DNA from: Adineta steineri
Lineage: Eukaryota > Rotifera > Eurotatoria > Adinetida > Adinetidae
NCBI GenBank assembly: GCA_905250115.1
Contig: CAJNOI010000001.1
Coordinates: forward strand, 62,001-126,000
Length of the DNA stretch: 64,000 nucleotides
Direction: 5' to 3'
Positions 45,920 to 57,855 of the stretch are shown here, piece by piece. Made by a program: the position numbers and the translations under genes. The number at the start of each line of letters is the position of its first letter. The stretch's first letter is position 1. Below the pieces are notes generated by a model that was not told where the DNA came from, did not search any database, and saw only the letters and a program-made list of their open reading frames with translations.

Positions 45920-47898
45920 TTATTCATCAATATAATTATCATTATTCATTGTATGCCAAGTTCGATTCGATGCTTCTATTAAAATATTTTATAAAGTCAA
46001 AAAACAAAAATTAAGTATTTATTAATTGTTTACCATTAGTTGCTATTTTTGATGAATATTTTGATTTTTGAGCTGATGATGGTGGTCGGGGCATATCGGC
46101 AGGTCGATTAGGAAAACCTGATGTTGATGGAGGTCGATTCAAATATGAATTATTATGATTAGAATTTCTTGATGTATGATCATCACGAAAACTAACGGAT
46201 GGACTACCACGAGCACTCTATTATTCATTAAATAAAACAAATAGTTATTTGAAATATTAAAATATATATGAATCATACTAAAGATTGACTTCGTCGTTTA
46301 CTTCCATTATGTTCATATCTATCATCAACTCGATTACGTCCTTGTCTTTCTTTAGTTGTATTTTTTAATTCATGATCCGATTCTGTTGGATGAAGAATAC
46401 TTGTTCCTTGCTTGCGATGTTTAGCAATTAATGATTCAAGTTCACTATCATCATTATCTAAATAATTAAAACGAAGTGTATCACTTGGATTGCGACTAAA
46501 ATAGAAAGAAAGAGCGAAATAGATGAAAAATGGTTCGTTTCTATGAGTTTATTTCACCTATTGGCACGCCATGGTGGATGTTCTACATTACGATTTGTTC
46601 TTGATGATGATGATAAATGAGATTGATTATGTTGATTACGATTTGTATGTGTATGTGAACGTGCAGTATTTTGATGCGAAGATGATTGATCATCATAATA
46701 AGCGCTTTGCGAACGTTGAGAATAATCCTAATACAAGAAGAAAAAAAACGTTAGTATTTATTTGAACTATTTCTATCTTATGAGATCAAATATTCATTTT
46801 AAAGAATAAAAACGAAATAAATTAGCAAAATACAAATGATTTATTTCTATTATTTAATTACGATTGGTCGTCGAAAATTTCTTCTCGTCTCTATTGTTTG
46901 TGCATATGTATTAGTCATTGATAGATTTTCAATAGATGATATAGTTTTTCTTAAATTCGATAATGGTATTAAGAAATTTATCTGGTAATTTTATACGAAA
47001 AAATTTGCAAAAAGACAAAAAAACGATTATTTTTCATACTCGAACAGGCATTGTTTGTAAGGCTTGAATATTGAATGTATAAACACGTTTCCAAACATTA
47101 CTTTCAAATGATGATGGACTATATTTTGGTGTCCAACCAAAACGAAGACATTTTGGCATCCAAATTTGATCAGATTCAGTTAAAAATTTCCAATACCAAC
47201 ATACCTTGTAAACGAAAAAAAAAGTTACATATGAAACAAATGAAAAACTAAATTCTACTTGTGCACAACGACAAAGACTGCGTGGATCAAGATATGAAAA
47301 TATATAAAGACAAAGTACACGTGGAAATAATCGAGTAAAATCATTATGATGAGCAGGAAATCTTTTCGTTAATAAATTTCGTGTATATGTCAACTGACGA
47401 GGACGTGATTGTCCCATTAAATCATCAAGAACAACACGACGTTGATCATCAGTCCATTTTTCAAACTAAAAATTTAACTTTAAATGAAATTGAATTAAAA
47501 TAAAAGTTCATACCCATTTATTCAAAAGTAATTTTCGTTCATCAAATAGCTAAAAGAAAAAGAAAGTGTGTTTTTTGCTATATCCTTTGTTATTATCTTA
47601 CTCTAGCATTTGTTTCCTCATCTTGTAATGGTGTCCATGTTGAATATAAACGATTTTTTCCTTTTCCATTTAATTTTTGTGAATTCGTTGTACGATCTAA
47701 GTCATGTTTTAAAATTGATTGTTCTAATTTCGCTGTTGTATTTAAACCATTTGAAGTTGTATTATTATGTTGTTGTCGATTTCGTGTTGGTGTAGTTGAT
47801 CGTAATTGTGCACTCGATGGACGTGCTGGTCGTCGATTTCCAACAATTTCATTTGGATTTGGTGGATGATGATGTGATGTATTCATTAAATCCGTCAT
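45920..47898 (-). CDS. FBXO16: F-box only protein 16
   Basis: Nine exons: 47898-47602, 47549-47514, 47465-47259, 47204-47040, 46981-46862, 46727-46558, 46495-46279, 46217-46034 and 45975-45920; 483 aa. After a disordered N-terminus, the FBXO16 core appears in order: YSTWTPLQDEETNAR, LFDERKLLLNKWFEKWTD, the F-box FPRVLCLYIFSYLDPRSLCR, and CAQVCWYWKFL then WMPKCLRFGW. A later TLRFNYLDNDDSELES corresponds to the conserved FNYLDN motif of the vertebrate tail. F-box proteins bring substrates to the SKP1-CUL1 ubiquitin ligase. Exon 2 is only 36 bp. Ser/Asn/Pro-rich C-terminal exons are longer than in vertebrates. It diverges from the NOPCHAP1-like gene with 262 bp between start codons. Confidence 0.88.
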
Positions 47899-48160
47899 CT
47901 TTACGGCCTTCGCGCTTTATATTAGAAAAAGAAGAGAAAAGAATCTAAGATTCATTTCGTTATAAACTTGAATCGTTGCTAAGTAACAACTGGAGAGGAA
48001 AAAAAGAGTATTGCATTACTACTAATGCATTAATGCATTTAATATACCCAAGTTCGATTAGATTGGTTATTTGCAATAAATTTTATTAGATTGAGATGAA
48101 GAAATTTCTTTCTTTGTTCATAAAAATTTTGTTCGTCATTTGAATAATTGTTAATTTTAG
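47899..48160. promoter_or_regulatory. Shared divergent promoter region, FBXO16 / NOPCHAP1-like
   Basis: 262 bp between divergent ATGs. It contains aatgcattaatgcatt (about 48022-48038), a near-palindromic block. Function is inferred from position only. Confidence 0.35.
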
Positions 48161-48691
48161 ATGACCGATGATTCGTCTTCATCTCCACCTAAAAATTTAT
48201 CTTCTTGGAATTTCAATGAATTAAATCATGATGATGAATCGAATAGTTCAAGTGATTTTTTTTCTGTATTAAAAAAAAATGTTGCTAAACATGTTTATTT
48301 GGATGAACATATTCATAGTAATTCGAATAATGCAACTAAGAACTGTTTAAATGAACAATCAACAACAACAATTCGTATTGATAGTAGTGATTTAATATCA
48401 CGTTGTAAAAATTTTCTTCCATTATTAACTGATGCAAATCGAACATTATTTTCTAAAATTGAATCAGGTGAAAATGTTCGAATTGAATTAGATTCTGATG
48501 AAGATGAACAAAGACAAATTGAAATGAATCTAATGTTTTGTCCAAATGTTGATACATCATCACAATCGGAAGATAGTTCTGACGATGAAAATAATGATGA
48601 AAAAATTGAATCAACATTATTACAATTACCTAAGAAAAAAAGTTCAGTTAATATTGTTGAAATTGAATCAACAGATGATAAAAAAATATGA
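48161..48691 (+). CDS. NOPCHAP1: NOPCHAP1-like (C12orf45) snoRNP assembly factor
   Basis: A single 176-codon frame whose ATG directly follows aattttag. The acidic, Ser-rich protein has a conserved middle: LISRCKNFLPLLTDANRTLF then IEMNLMFCPN and a SSDDE tract, matching the pattern FLP.M..AN..L ... I.M.V.LF.. DSSEES of C12orf45. That protein bridges box C/D snoRNP protein NOP58 to the R2TP/RUVBL chaperone. Similarity is limited to short motifs, so the call is moderate. Its neighbour SNU13, two genes on, is itself a box C/D core protein, which fits. TRAPPC13 starts 101 bp downstream. Confidence 0.6.
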   Translation: MTDDSSSSPPKNLSSWNFNELNHDDESNSSSDFFSVLKKNVAKHVYLDEHIHSNSNNATKNCLNEQSTTTIRIDSSDLISRCKNFLPLLTDANRTLFSKIESGENVRIELDSDEDEQRQIEMNLMFCPNVDTSSQSEDSSDDENNDEKIESTLLQLPKKKSSVNIVEIESTDDKKI

Positions 48692-48792
48692 ATATATTGT
48701 TAAAAATTAATCTTTCGTTAAATCCTATGTGATTTGTTTTTTTTTTTGTTTTCAAGGTTAAATAAATTTTCGTTCTAGATATGTAATTTATT

Positions 48793-50859
48793 ATGTCAAT
48801 ATCTATAGCAAGCACGACGACTGCACCAACAGCATCTACAAATACATCAGTAGATACAATAAAAAATAATGAACCACTTGCTGTTCGAGGTTAGATTTAT
48901 TATTATTTTTTTCTATTTAAAATACAAATATTTTTTTTTTTATTTTAGTTATGCGGTTATCTAAACCTGCATTATATCAAAATATACCAGTTTATGGTGA
49001 AGACGAATCTTCATCATCCGTAGCTGCATTTCTTACTGGTCAATCACATGATATAGCAATTGGAAGTGATAATTCGGTATTCAGTCATTTACTTGTACTT
49101 CCATATAGTTTTGGGTTAGTTATTATTCTTTTCTAAATTTCAATATTGTTTTTTTTAAATTAGTAATGTATTTTTGGGTGAAATATTCTCCGCAATTGTT
49201 GCTTTACATAACCAGAGTGATCAGATACTTCGAGATGTAATTCTTAAAGTAAAATTAATATAATTTGTTAAGTAAAAAAAAGATTTATTTTATTCTATTT
49301 TCTAGACAGATATTCAAACAGCTTCACAAAGAATTACACTTAATTCAAGTGATCAAAATGATTTGAATAAAATTGAATTAGCACCAGATCAAAGTATTTC
49401 ACGAGTTTTACAACATGAAGTTAAAGAACTTGGAAACCATTCGTAAGTATAGACATATATGAAATTTCATAGGAAACAATCAAAGTGTTAGATAGATCAC
49501 TTCAGTTCTTACTAAGCCTACTTATCCTCGTCGCCAATATTTATATTTCAGTATCTTCTATCTTAAAGATAAAATCTGTTATCTTTCGATCACTATACTC
49601 AGAGATAAAATATTCGATTCTCGAATTTCTACTATTATGTAATCTTATCTTTTAATAAATAGTTTAATTAGTAAAAATAAATTTAAAATCAATATTTTTT
49701 AGTCTAGTATGTACTGTAACATGTATCGATCAAAATGGTGAAAAATGTAATTTAAAAAAAGTTTTTAAATTACCCGTAAGTTAAATTCTAAACTAAATTA
49801 TTTTAAATATAAAATTTTAATTCTAGGTTGGTAAACCAATTGATTTAAAAACACGTTTTATATCTGGCGCAACGGTAAATATTATTTCTATAAAATGCTT
49901 TTTTATTTAATCGGGTTTTTTCTATTAGCATGATGAATATTATATTGTTGCTGATATTCAAAATCAAACTCCATCAATATTAAATATGACGTTTGTTTTT
50001 TTTTTGATCATATTCTTATTATTTATTTTGTTATGAATTTAAATAGAACTGTTGCATTGGAACCATCAACTGCATATACTGCGATAAATCTAAGTAATCT
50101 TCATCATGAAAATTCCGAAAAGTATTTTCTTTTTTTTTTTAATATTCTTTTTCTTATTATTTTTATTTATCTTAGTTCACTTTGTGAATCATGGCGTTTT
50201 ATTCGACCAAATGAAATTACAACATATATGTTTTATTTAAAAGCTCGACAAGATGCTAGTTTTGAAGAAATTCATTCCACAACAACATTAGGTAAACTTG
50301 ATATTGTTTGGATGTCTGGTTTTGGTGAACGTGGTCGTTTACAAACAAATCAATTACCAAAACCAGTAAAGAAATTTTATTTAAAAAAATATTTATGTTA
50401 TTTTTATTTTAAATCAATTAGACTCCATCTATTGCAACAACAAATCTAGGATATTTACCTGATTTACGTATATTTTTAATGCGTGGTCAAGGAAAATGTC
50501 ATATTGAAGAAGCACAAAAATTTTCTATAAGAATATTAAATTGTACACAACGTACAATGGATTTATCATTAAATTTTGATAGTTCATTTTCTAAACGTGA
50601 ACAATTTTTATGGATTGGTATAGTTAGTAAACAATTAGGAAAACTAGAAGCACATCATATGTATGATATTGAATTAGAACTTGTACCATTAACATGTGGA
50701 TTAAAAGTAAAGAAAAGATTTTTATCGAAAAGAAAAAAATTTACATTTTTGTTTATTTAGAGAATTGGTGGTTTGAAATTAACAGATTTATTAATGAGAC
50801 ATACGTATGATTTTGATGATTTTCATCATCTTTTTGTTCTACCGAAAATTGTGCATTAA
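48793..50859 (+). CDS. TRAPPC13: TRAPP complex subunit 13
   Basis: Eleven exons: 48793-48889, 48949-49114, 49164-49248, 49306-49442, 49703-49775, 49827-49874, 49929-49990, 50047-50121, 50176-50365, 50422-50706 and 50761-50859; 438 aa (417 in human). Diagnostic stretches in order: VMRLSKPALYQNIPV, NVFLGEIFSAIVALHN, TDIQTASQRITL, HEVKELGNHSLVC, KLDIVWMSGFGERGRLQT, and LGKLEAHHMYDIEL. The family is a peripheral subunit of metazoan TRAPPIII, which activates Rab1 in ER-Golgi traffic and autophagy. Introns are about 50 bp except one of 260 bp. A T-rich acceptor-like motif (tttcgttctag) precedes the start. SNU13 begins 131 bp downstream. Confidence 0.92.
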
Positions 50860-50990
50860 GATATTATTTATTTATTTTATTTATTTTTTTTTCATTCTTT
50901 TTTTTTGGTGGATAATTTTAAATATCTATGGAATCATGTATTTTAATTTTTAGATTATTCATATTCAAATTTCTTTAACAAAAAAAAATC

Positions 50991-51484
50991 ATGTCTGCTG
51001 AAGGTGATGTCAACCCAAAGGCCTATCCATTGGCCGATGCTAAACTAACCAAAGATATTCTTGAACTTGTTCATCAAGCACAAAATTATGTAAGTACCAT
51101 AGATTTAATTGAATTACCCGAATTTACTTTTTTCTTGTAGCGTCAATTACGTAAAGGTGCTAATGAAGCAACTAAAACACTTAATCGTGGTAAATCAGAA
51201 TTAATAAGTATGTTTTCAAAGAATTTCTTTTTTTTTGTAATTAAATAAATTTGAATTTAGTTATGGCTGCCGATACAACGCCAATTGAAATTCTAATGCA
51301 TTTACCATTATTATGTGAAGATAAAAATGTTCCTTATGTATTTGTACGAAGTAAACAAGCCTTAGGTCGTGCTTGTGGAGTAACACGTCCAGTTATTAGT
51401 GCAAGTATAACGATTAATGAAGGATCACAATTAAAAGCACAAATTCAAACACTTAAACAAAATATTGAAAAATTGTTTACATAA
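50991..51484 (+). CDS. SNU13: SNU13 / NHP2L1 (15.5K) RNA-binding protein
   Basis: Exons 50991-51089, 51141-51207 and 51261-51484; 129 aa, one more than human. Near-identical to the family: [57 protein letters not shown] and [20 protein letters not shown]. It binds K-turns in U4 snRNA and box C/D snoRNAs and nucleates tri-snRNP and snoRNP assembly in the nucleus. The K-turn contact segment RKGANEATK is intact. An acceptor-like tttttag sits about 40 bp before the ATG. AATAAA lies about 130 bp after the stop. Confidence 0.96.
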
Positions 51485-52397
51485 AACAGAGAACACGAGA
51501 AGAAAAAAAAAAATTCAATGTGTTTTGAAAAAAAAGAAAGTTTTTTTTGTTTTTTTTCTGTTTTGTTTTTGTTATTATTTCTGTGTCACCGTTATTTGTG
51601 TTTGATGAAATGAAATAAAAAACACATCATGTAGGAATTATTAGTTAGTTTTATTTACAAAATCTAAATTTTAAAAAACACAAAATAATCTCATACAGTT
51701 TTCTTAATTTAACAATTAACTGAAAAATACATTTTTCACTATTTTTTATCAACAAACTTATTTTTTATATTGTAGGTGAGAATATCGAGTTTTAGGGTGT
51801 GGGAATATCTGCAATAGAACACACCGACACCCACATCCACACCCTTATACTAATCGAGAGAAACGAAGTTGGATTGTCTTTTTCTCTGATAATATATAAA
51901 ATGAAACCTTGTGAAAATTAATTACTGTTAGAAAATATACAAAAGAATACATCGAAATGAAGTTTTGTTTTTAATCATTGATTCAGATAAAGAGATTTGA
52001 TGTTTATAGTTCTAGATGTAAAGCAATACTTTACTTTTCATTCTCTTCCCATCGGAATGTTAAACTACTATAACAAAACGTGCAAAAATGTGATAAACGC
52101 CAACAAAGTTCCCTATTATTTGTATATATGAATATATGACTTTATTTACTCATGACTAGAGTGTAGTTACGGAACTATTTGCGTTGTATCTTGAACTATA
52201 GATCTGAAATGTCTAAATCAAACGTTAAAAATATGATTTTATCTTATACAGGTCACTAACAGTTGCCATTCTCGAGATATTCATATCCCTACTAGCAGTA
52301 GTAATCCTTCCATATAAAACAGTATGAGACCTCAAATACTATTTGATTATAAAAATATCAAATATTTTTTTTATTTTTTGTAGTTTAAACTCTTTTA
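51485..52397. other. Intergenic with hairpin
   Basis: 913 bp. Apart from the SNU13 polyadenylation region and the hairpin at 51793 I see nothing. Confidence 0.5.
51793..51846. repeat. TGTGGG-type hairpin, copy 4
   Basis: tagggtgtggg pairs with ccacatccacaccctta 40 bp downstream, with a second inner stem candidate (acaccgacaccc). It is the longest loop of the four. Confidence 0.6.
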
Positions 52398-53156
52398 ATG
52401 GCAGCCACACCGAAACGTGTTACTTTATTATCATCATCGTCCTCATATTCATCTAGTAAAAAATCAAATATTGCTGATTTTCTTCAACCATTTTATACAT
52501 CAATTGAAAATTTAACAGAAAGTCATAAACAACAAATTGAATCATCAAATAAAACAATTGTTGATCTTGAAAATGAAAATAAACATTTACGTACAGTATA
52601 TGATCAACATCCTCATTCAATATTTGATATTAATTATGTATCAAGTGATCAATTAGTTATCGATCAACTTAAATCAGAACTTGAAAAATCACAAAAACAG
52701 ATTACTGCTTTACAAGACACATTAAACGAAAAATGTACGGAATGTGATGATGCGAAATCTAAATATCATGTGCAGCTTATAATGAACCAAAATAATAGTG
52801 AACAACAAAATTCTTCTGCTGATATTAATAAAATGAAAGAACTTGAATTAAAATTAAAACAAATTAAAGATCAAGTAAATCAATTTGATCAATGTTATTA
52901 TGAAAATGATGAGCAAATACGTTTATTAAAACAAATTTTATCAAGTAATGATCAAGAACAATCAAGAGCAATAACACAAAGTTTAACAGTTAAACAATCG
53001 GATTTAGCACAACAAACAGATTTTGTTGAAAATCTTTTAAATAAACAGCATGATGTCATTTTAAATAAAATTGTCCAATTACTTGATCAAAATCCTCGAA
53101 ATGATCAACAAGTAACAGCAAAAAATAAAAAAACAACAAAAAAAAAACGATTATAA
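52398..53156 (+). CDS. Coiled-coil protein, 252 aa, unknown
   Basis: A single exon from the ATG at 52398, itself preceded by a T-rich tract and tag. The Ser-rich start (LLSSSSSYSSSKKSN) is followed by heptad-like stretches from about residue 30 to 110 and 135 to 180 (IDQLKSELEKSQKQITALQD, MKELELKLKQIKDQ). The C-terminus is strongly basic (KNKKTTKKKRL). There is no membrane segment and no recognised domain. The frame and codon use are clearly coding. It could be a cytoskeletal, centrosomal or nuclear structural protein. It lies on the same strand 913 bp after SNU13. Confidence 0.65.
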   Translation: MAATPKRVTLLSSSSSYSSSKKSNIADFLQPFYTSIENLTESHKQQIESSNKTIVDLENENKHLRTVYDQHPHSIFDINYVSSDQLVIDQLKSELEKSQKQITALQDTLNEKCTECDDAKSKYHVQLIMNQNNSEQQNSSADINKMKELELKLKQIKDQVNQFDQCYYENDEQIRLLKQILSSNDQEQSRAITQSLTVKQSDLAQQTDFVENLLNKQHDVILNKIVQLLDQNPRNDQQVTAKNKKTTKKKRL

Positions 53157-53399
53157 TTGATTTCTATTTATTTTGTTTTCTTCTTGTTTACTATTAAATA
53201 TTCATATTTTTGTCTTTGTTTCTCATATTCAATAAATTATCATATTTAGACGTGTAATCATATCAGATAAAAATATTTACTATTAAAATAATCATTATAC
53301 TGGAATCAATGTGATATAATAAGTTAATGTTCTAACGAGGGAACGTTATCAAGTGTTCAATCCCTCTGAAATTTGTGCAAAAAATAGACCATGGTGAGA

Positions 53400-53765
53400 T
53401 ATGCAAAACTCCAAAATATTGAATCGCCATAGGCTTTCTATGCTAAGTTATTGTAGTCTATAATAGGGTATATATCTATAAATCAAATGGTAATATTTTA
53501 GGCTGAGATTTTGGCCACATAGGGGTCTATGTATGAGTAGCATGCTATGAAAATTTCAGCTGAAAACGAGATTTTGTTCTGGAAATATCAAAGTCCCAAA
53601 AATAACTCATATGCTACAAATTTCAGTTTTACTGCAACCTTGATAACTCGAGAAGGAAATCTTCAGAATGTACTACTCATACATAGTTCTCTCTGTGGCT
53701 AAAATAACAGTAAAATGCCGATAATTTGCTAAGAAAGCCCAAGAGGATTCAATAGTTTGAGATTT
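53400..53765. repeat. Imperfect foldback repeat
   Basis: Blocks of the left half reappear inverted in the right half. tattgaatc...ggctttct...gc (about 53418-53443) pairs with the complement of about 53725-53756. ctatgtatgagtag (53527-53540) pairs with ctactcatacatag (53673-53686). Arms are diverged and gapped. Confidence 0.5.
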
Positions 53766-55534
53766 TTCATGCCTCATTAGAGTCTTTTTTTATATACAAA
53801 GTCCAAATTTCAAAGATATTGGATAGTCGGCAACGTTTTTTCGCTGATATTATTTATGACATGATCGAATTCTTTGATATGCGTGTAATTTCTTTTAATG
53901 ATTATAGAAAAAGATACATTTCAAAAACAAAATATCTTTATATTTTGTATGAGAATCTTTGAATCAATATAAGATTGCATATCGGTTGTAACTTCTACAT
54001 TGATATATATAATAGATTAAAATAGAATATTTATCATAATGTTTATAGAGTTATATTTACACTTTGTAAGATCGATTTCGATTGAATACTAATCGGATTC
54101 AATATGAAAAATATAGTAAAGAGTTATCTAAGGATTTGTAACATTTTCTAAAACAAGAGCTTTACATATATTAATATATAAGATATGCGTAGGAAATGTC
54201 TAAGTGACAAAAGAATTATACATTGTTTTTAAATTGAACATTTGAGTTAGTGAATAAACAGGACAAAAATTAACAAACAATTTATTATTGATAATTATCA
54301 TTTCATAGTTCAAGGAGTAAAATAAATATCTTATGCATATTAACAAATTAAATAGTAGAAGAGACTTGTCACCTTTCATAATAATATCGACATTTCTTCT
54401 CAATATACATATGTATAGTTCAATATTGATTCTATTAAAATAATATAGATGAATCTAATGTTTTTAAGCAAATATAGAAAAGATATTTGATTCAAAGTTA
54501 AATATATTTTGCAAGATTGTTTTATAAAATATGAAGTTTATTTCTTATTGAATAAAGTAATTATAAAGTCAACAAGAACACTATTTTAATTATCTATAAA
54601 TAGTTGAAGTTATTTTAATATTTGAAAATTTAATTTTGCGGATTAAAACTAATTCATTTAACTAAGAAAATCAATTTTTCTATCTTTTGACATATTAAGA
54701 CAGAGCAAAAAAAAAGTGGCATACTAATTGTATTTTTTAATATTTCGAAAGACTTTTAATGAAAAAAGAGTAAAGAGGATTATTATCAAGTCAAAAATTG
54801 TTGTCTATTATAAATGACATTGAAATAAGATTGTTGTTTTTTTTTGTACTTGTATTCAATAGAGAATAGAAATCTATTTCCAGCACATCAGATAATCAGA
54901 ATATTCATCATCAAACAAAAAAAGAAAAAGAAATCTTTCTCCATTTCTTATTTATTTCAAGAGTACAAAAGTTGTACATGAAAAAGAAACTCATTTATAA
55001 TTAATGAATTTTATTATTTTTATTTCAATATGTTTGAATTGAACGATCATGATCCGATTTTCCGCGTCTTTAAACGACTTTTTCTTTGTCTTGAATCGCT
55101 TGCGGAATTGATATTCGTTAAATCAAACAATAGCCGCCTGTATATACGTCTTCATACTATTCTTGTCGTCTATTATCTCCTGAATAATTTAGTTTTTTGT
55201 GTCTATTCATACATACAAAGAATAAGTTTCCCACTATGTTCAAAGGACGAAATATAACAGAGAAAAAAGAAGAAGAAGAAGTTTCTCTTTCTTTTTTTTT
55301 TGATTCAACTCCTTCAATTATCAAGAAAAAAAAATGAACAAGCACTCGAATTTCTCAATTGATGCGCTCTAATGAATGTCATGGGACGTACAGGTAGATG
55401 ACAACTGTGATTGACGTGTGCGTGCCTCTGTCACGCACATTCATATAGAAGACGAAGGAGAAAAACGTAAATTAATTGCCATTTTTTTACTGCACATGTT
55501 GCAGAATAGAAGAAAGAACATATATATTTATATA

Positions 55535-55553
55535 TACACACACACACACACAC
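55535..55553. repeat. AC microsatellite
   Basis: About nine tandem AC units in the OTX upstream region. Confidence 0.9.
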
Positions 55554-56705
55554 GATATAACATTCTTTCGGGTTTTTTTAGTTAGTGTATTACCATATTA
55601 ATTAGATCAACATAGAGAGAAAAAAAATGCCATGAAGTAAACAACATACATTCTTTACTCTTAAATATGATAAGTGTGTACAAAGATGATCAAACGTATA
55701 TATAGTCTATGTTAATGTGCGTGGTATGTGAGAGTGTCTCAAGCTTATCTTACTCTATATGCATATCATTTGATGAGCAAAGTCAATATTGTCAATAAAG
55801 AAGAAGAAACAGGTGTCTAATATAGAGACGAAGAAGAAAAAAAATGAGGAATTCTTTCTTTTTGTGTCATACGTGTTTCATGTTTTGTTATTTGCCTGAA
55901 GAGATAGATGTATTTCAATTTGATGTTGGCATCATAACAAGTTGTTCACACTAAATAGAATAAATCGATAATCCTTTATCTCAAATTGAAAAAAGAAAAA
56001 GACAGACTGTAATCTACAATCATCAAATAGTTTTTAATAAGTCAAATATACTTGAATATTTGTAAAAATTTCGTTATGTTATCTATGGTAGTTACGTTAT
56101 TCTTTTATTTGTCTAGATTTTTTCATTGGTTTATATTCATCTAATATATGATTGGTTAATAGAAAATAAAGTTTTTTTTTCCTCTCGTACATACTCATAA
56201 AAAATTCTATTGGTTAAAGAAGAAAAGAAAAACATACACATTGCTTGTCAATCAACAACGACTAACGATCGTCGCGTGATACACTCGTTTCATTACAACG
56301 AAATGAGAGAAAAAGGAGAAAGAGAGACTGAGAAACTGAGAGAAGGGGAGAGAGAGAGAAAGCAGGAGAAAAAAAGATTGTGCGTGTTCGATGTTTTTTT
56401 TCATCATCAGTTCTAATCTATTTGAAGTTTGAGACGATTCCCATTCATTCATATACATTGGTATATCTTAGCTAAAAGGAAAAAAAAACCTGGTAAGTAT
56501 TTATTTATGAGTTTAGCCCCGATTTATTTTTATGTTACCAACACCCATCCATCACCTTATTCAATCATAAACGCATGAAATCTGACACGTGTTAATGCCG
56601 ATTGAGGATAGTCTTATCATAGTTAAAGAAGGAGAAGAAGAAAAAAAGCCAAAGACTTTTATTTATTTAAAAAAACTAGATTATGTTATTATTTTTCTCT
56701 TATAG

Positions 56706-57855
56706 CAATTGTGGCTTCCGTTAATAGTACAAGCGCAACATCAAAATATTCATCACCGCCATTAGGTGATTATTATTCAAATTATGTTGCAGCTGCATCA
56801 TCCATGGCAAGTGATCCATCTGCATTAAAATTTGGATATTCCGATCCAACCAAAGGTGTTCAATTTGCTTTCGGTTTTCCACAACATCCCGATTCATTTT
56901 CAGCTTTATCATATAATGGTAGAATTTTGTTAAATAAGTTCTTCTTCTTTTCTATTTCTATTTCAATATTTAAGGTTCATCACAAAGAAAACAAAGACGT
57001 GAACGAACAACATTTACTCGTGCACAACTAGATCAACTTGAAACATTATTTGATCGAACACGTTATCCTGATATATTTATGCGTGAAGAAGTTGCACTTA
57101 AAGTTAATTTACCTGAATCAAGAATACAAGTAAAATAAAAAAAACTAAATAAAATGTTTTTTTTCTTACAATTTAATTTGTAAATTAAGGTTTGGTTTAA
57201 AAATCGTCGTGCTAAATGTCGTCAACAAGATAAAGCAACAAAAAAACCGTCATCATCATCAAATAGTGGTTTACATGACAAATCAATATCATCCAATGAC
57301 ACTTCACTTTCAACAACTACAGCAACATGTAAACGTGAAGCTAAAAGTCCAAATATGATTAGTCCAAATGGTCGAATAAATTCTTCACAAACAATTAATA
57401 CTCGTTCACCACCATCAACATCAAGTACAAATAGTTTAAATGGTGGTGGTAGTAATAGTTTATGTTCATCAAATTCAACAACAAGCAATGCATTTTATCG
57501 TTCACCAACATCGGATAATTCAACAGCTGCAGCAGCCGCAGCATCATCATTAGCTGCTTGGCAATCTCAAGCGGCTGCATATCATCATATGTATCCAACA
57601 TCTTATAGTCCAAATCAAACATCATATCCAAGTGGACTTTTTTATAGCAATGATCCTCAACATATTTATAAAAATAATTCAACTACAGCAAATAGTCCAC
57701 CAATGTATGGTACAGCAACAAGTGCATTAACATATCGAAATCAAGATATAGATTTTCTTCAACCAACAGCCATGTATGGACGAACAAGTGATGAATTTAT
57801 GGGTTGGACAGCATCACATCATCATCATCATCAAAACTTTAAAATTTTCAATTAA
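56706..57855 (+). CDS. otx: OTX (orthodenticle) homeobox transcription factor
   Basis: Exons 56706-56918, 56975-57129 and 57190-57855. The first in-frame ATG is at 56804 ([12 protein letters not shown], 311 aa). The frame is open back to the acceptor at 56701-56705, so the true start may lie in an unseen upstream exon. The homeodomain is nearly invariant: [40 protein letters not shown], then [13 protein letters not shown]. Lys50 of the recognition helix is the K50 signature of OTX/bicoid/goosecoid, and the flanking residues specify OTX. The intron between residues 46 and 47 is the common paired-class site. The tail is Ser/Thr/Asn-rich with poly-Ala and a C-terminal His run (SHHHHHQNF). OTX patterns the anterior nervous system. 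Long empty flanks fit a developmentally regulated gene. Confidence 0.93.

Larger units (their letters stand above)
53157..56705. other. Intergenic, OTX 5' region
   Basis: 3.5 kb with a foldback repeat at its left end, an (AC)n tract and purine-rich runs. A donor-like tggtaagt at 56491 may end a 5' exon of OTX. One ORF (55030-55257) is discussed among the findings. No other gene seen. Confidence 0.45.
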
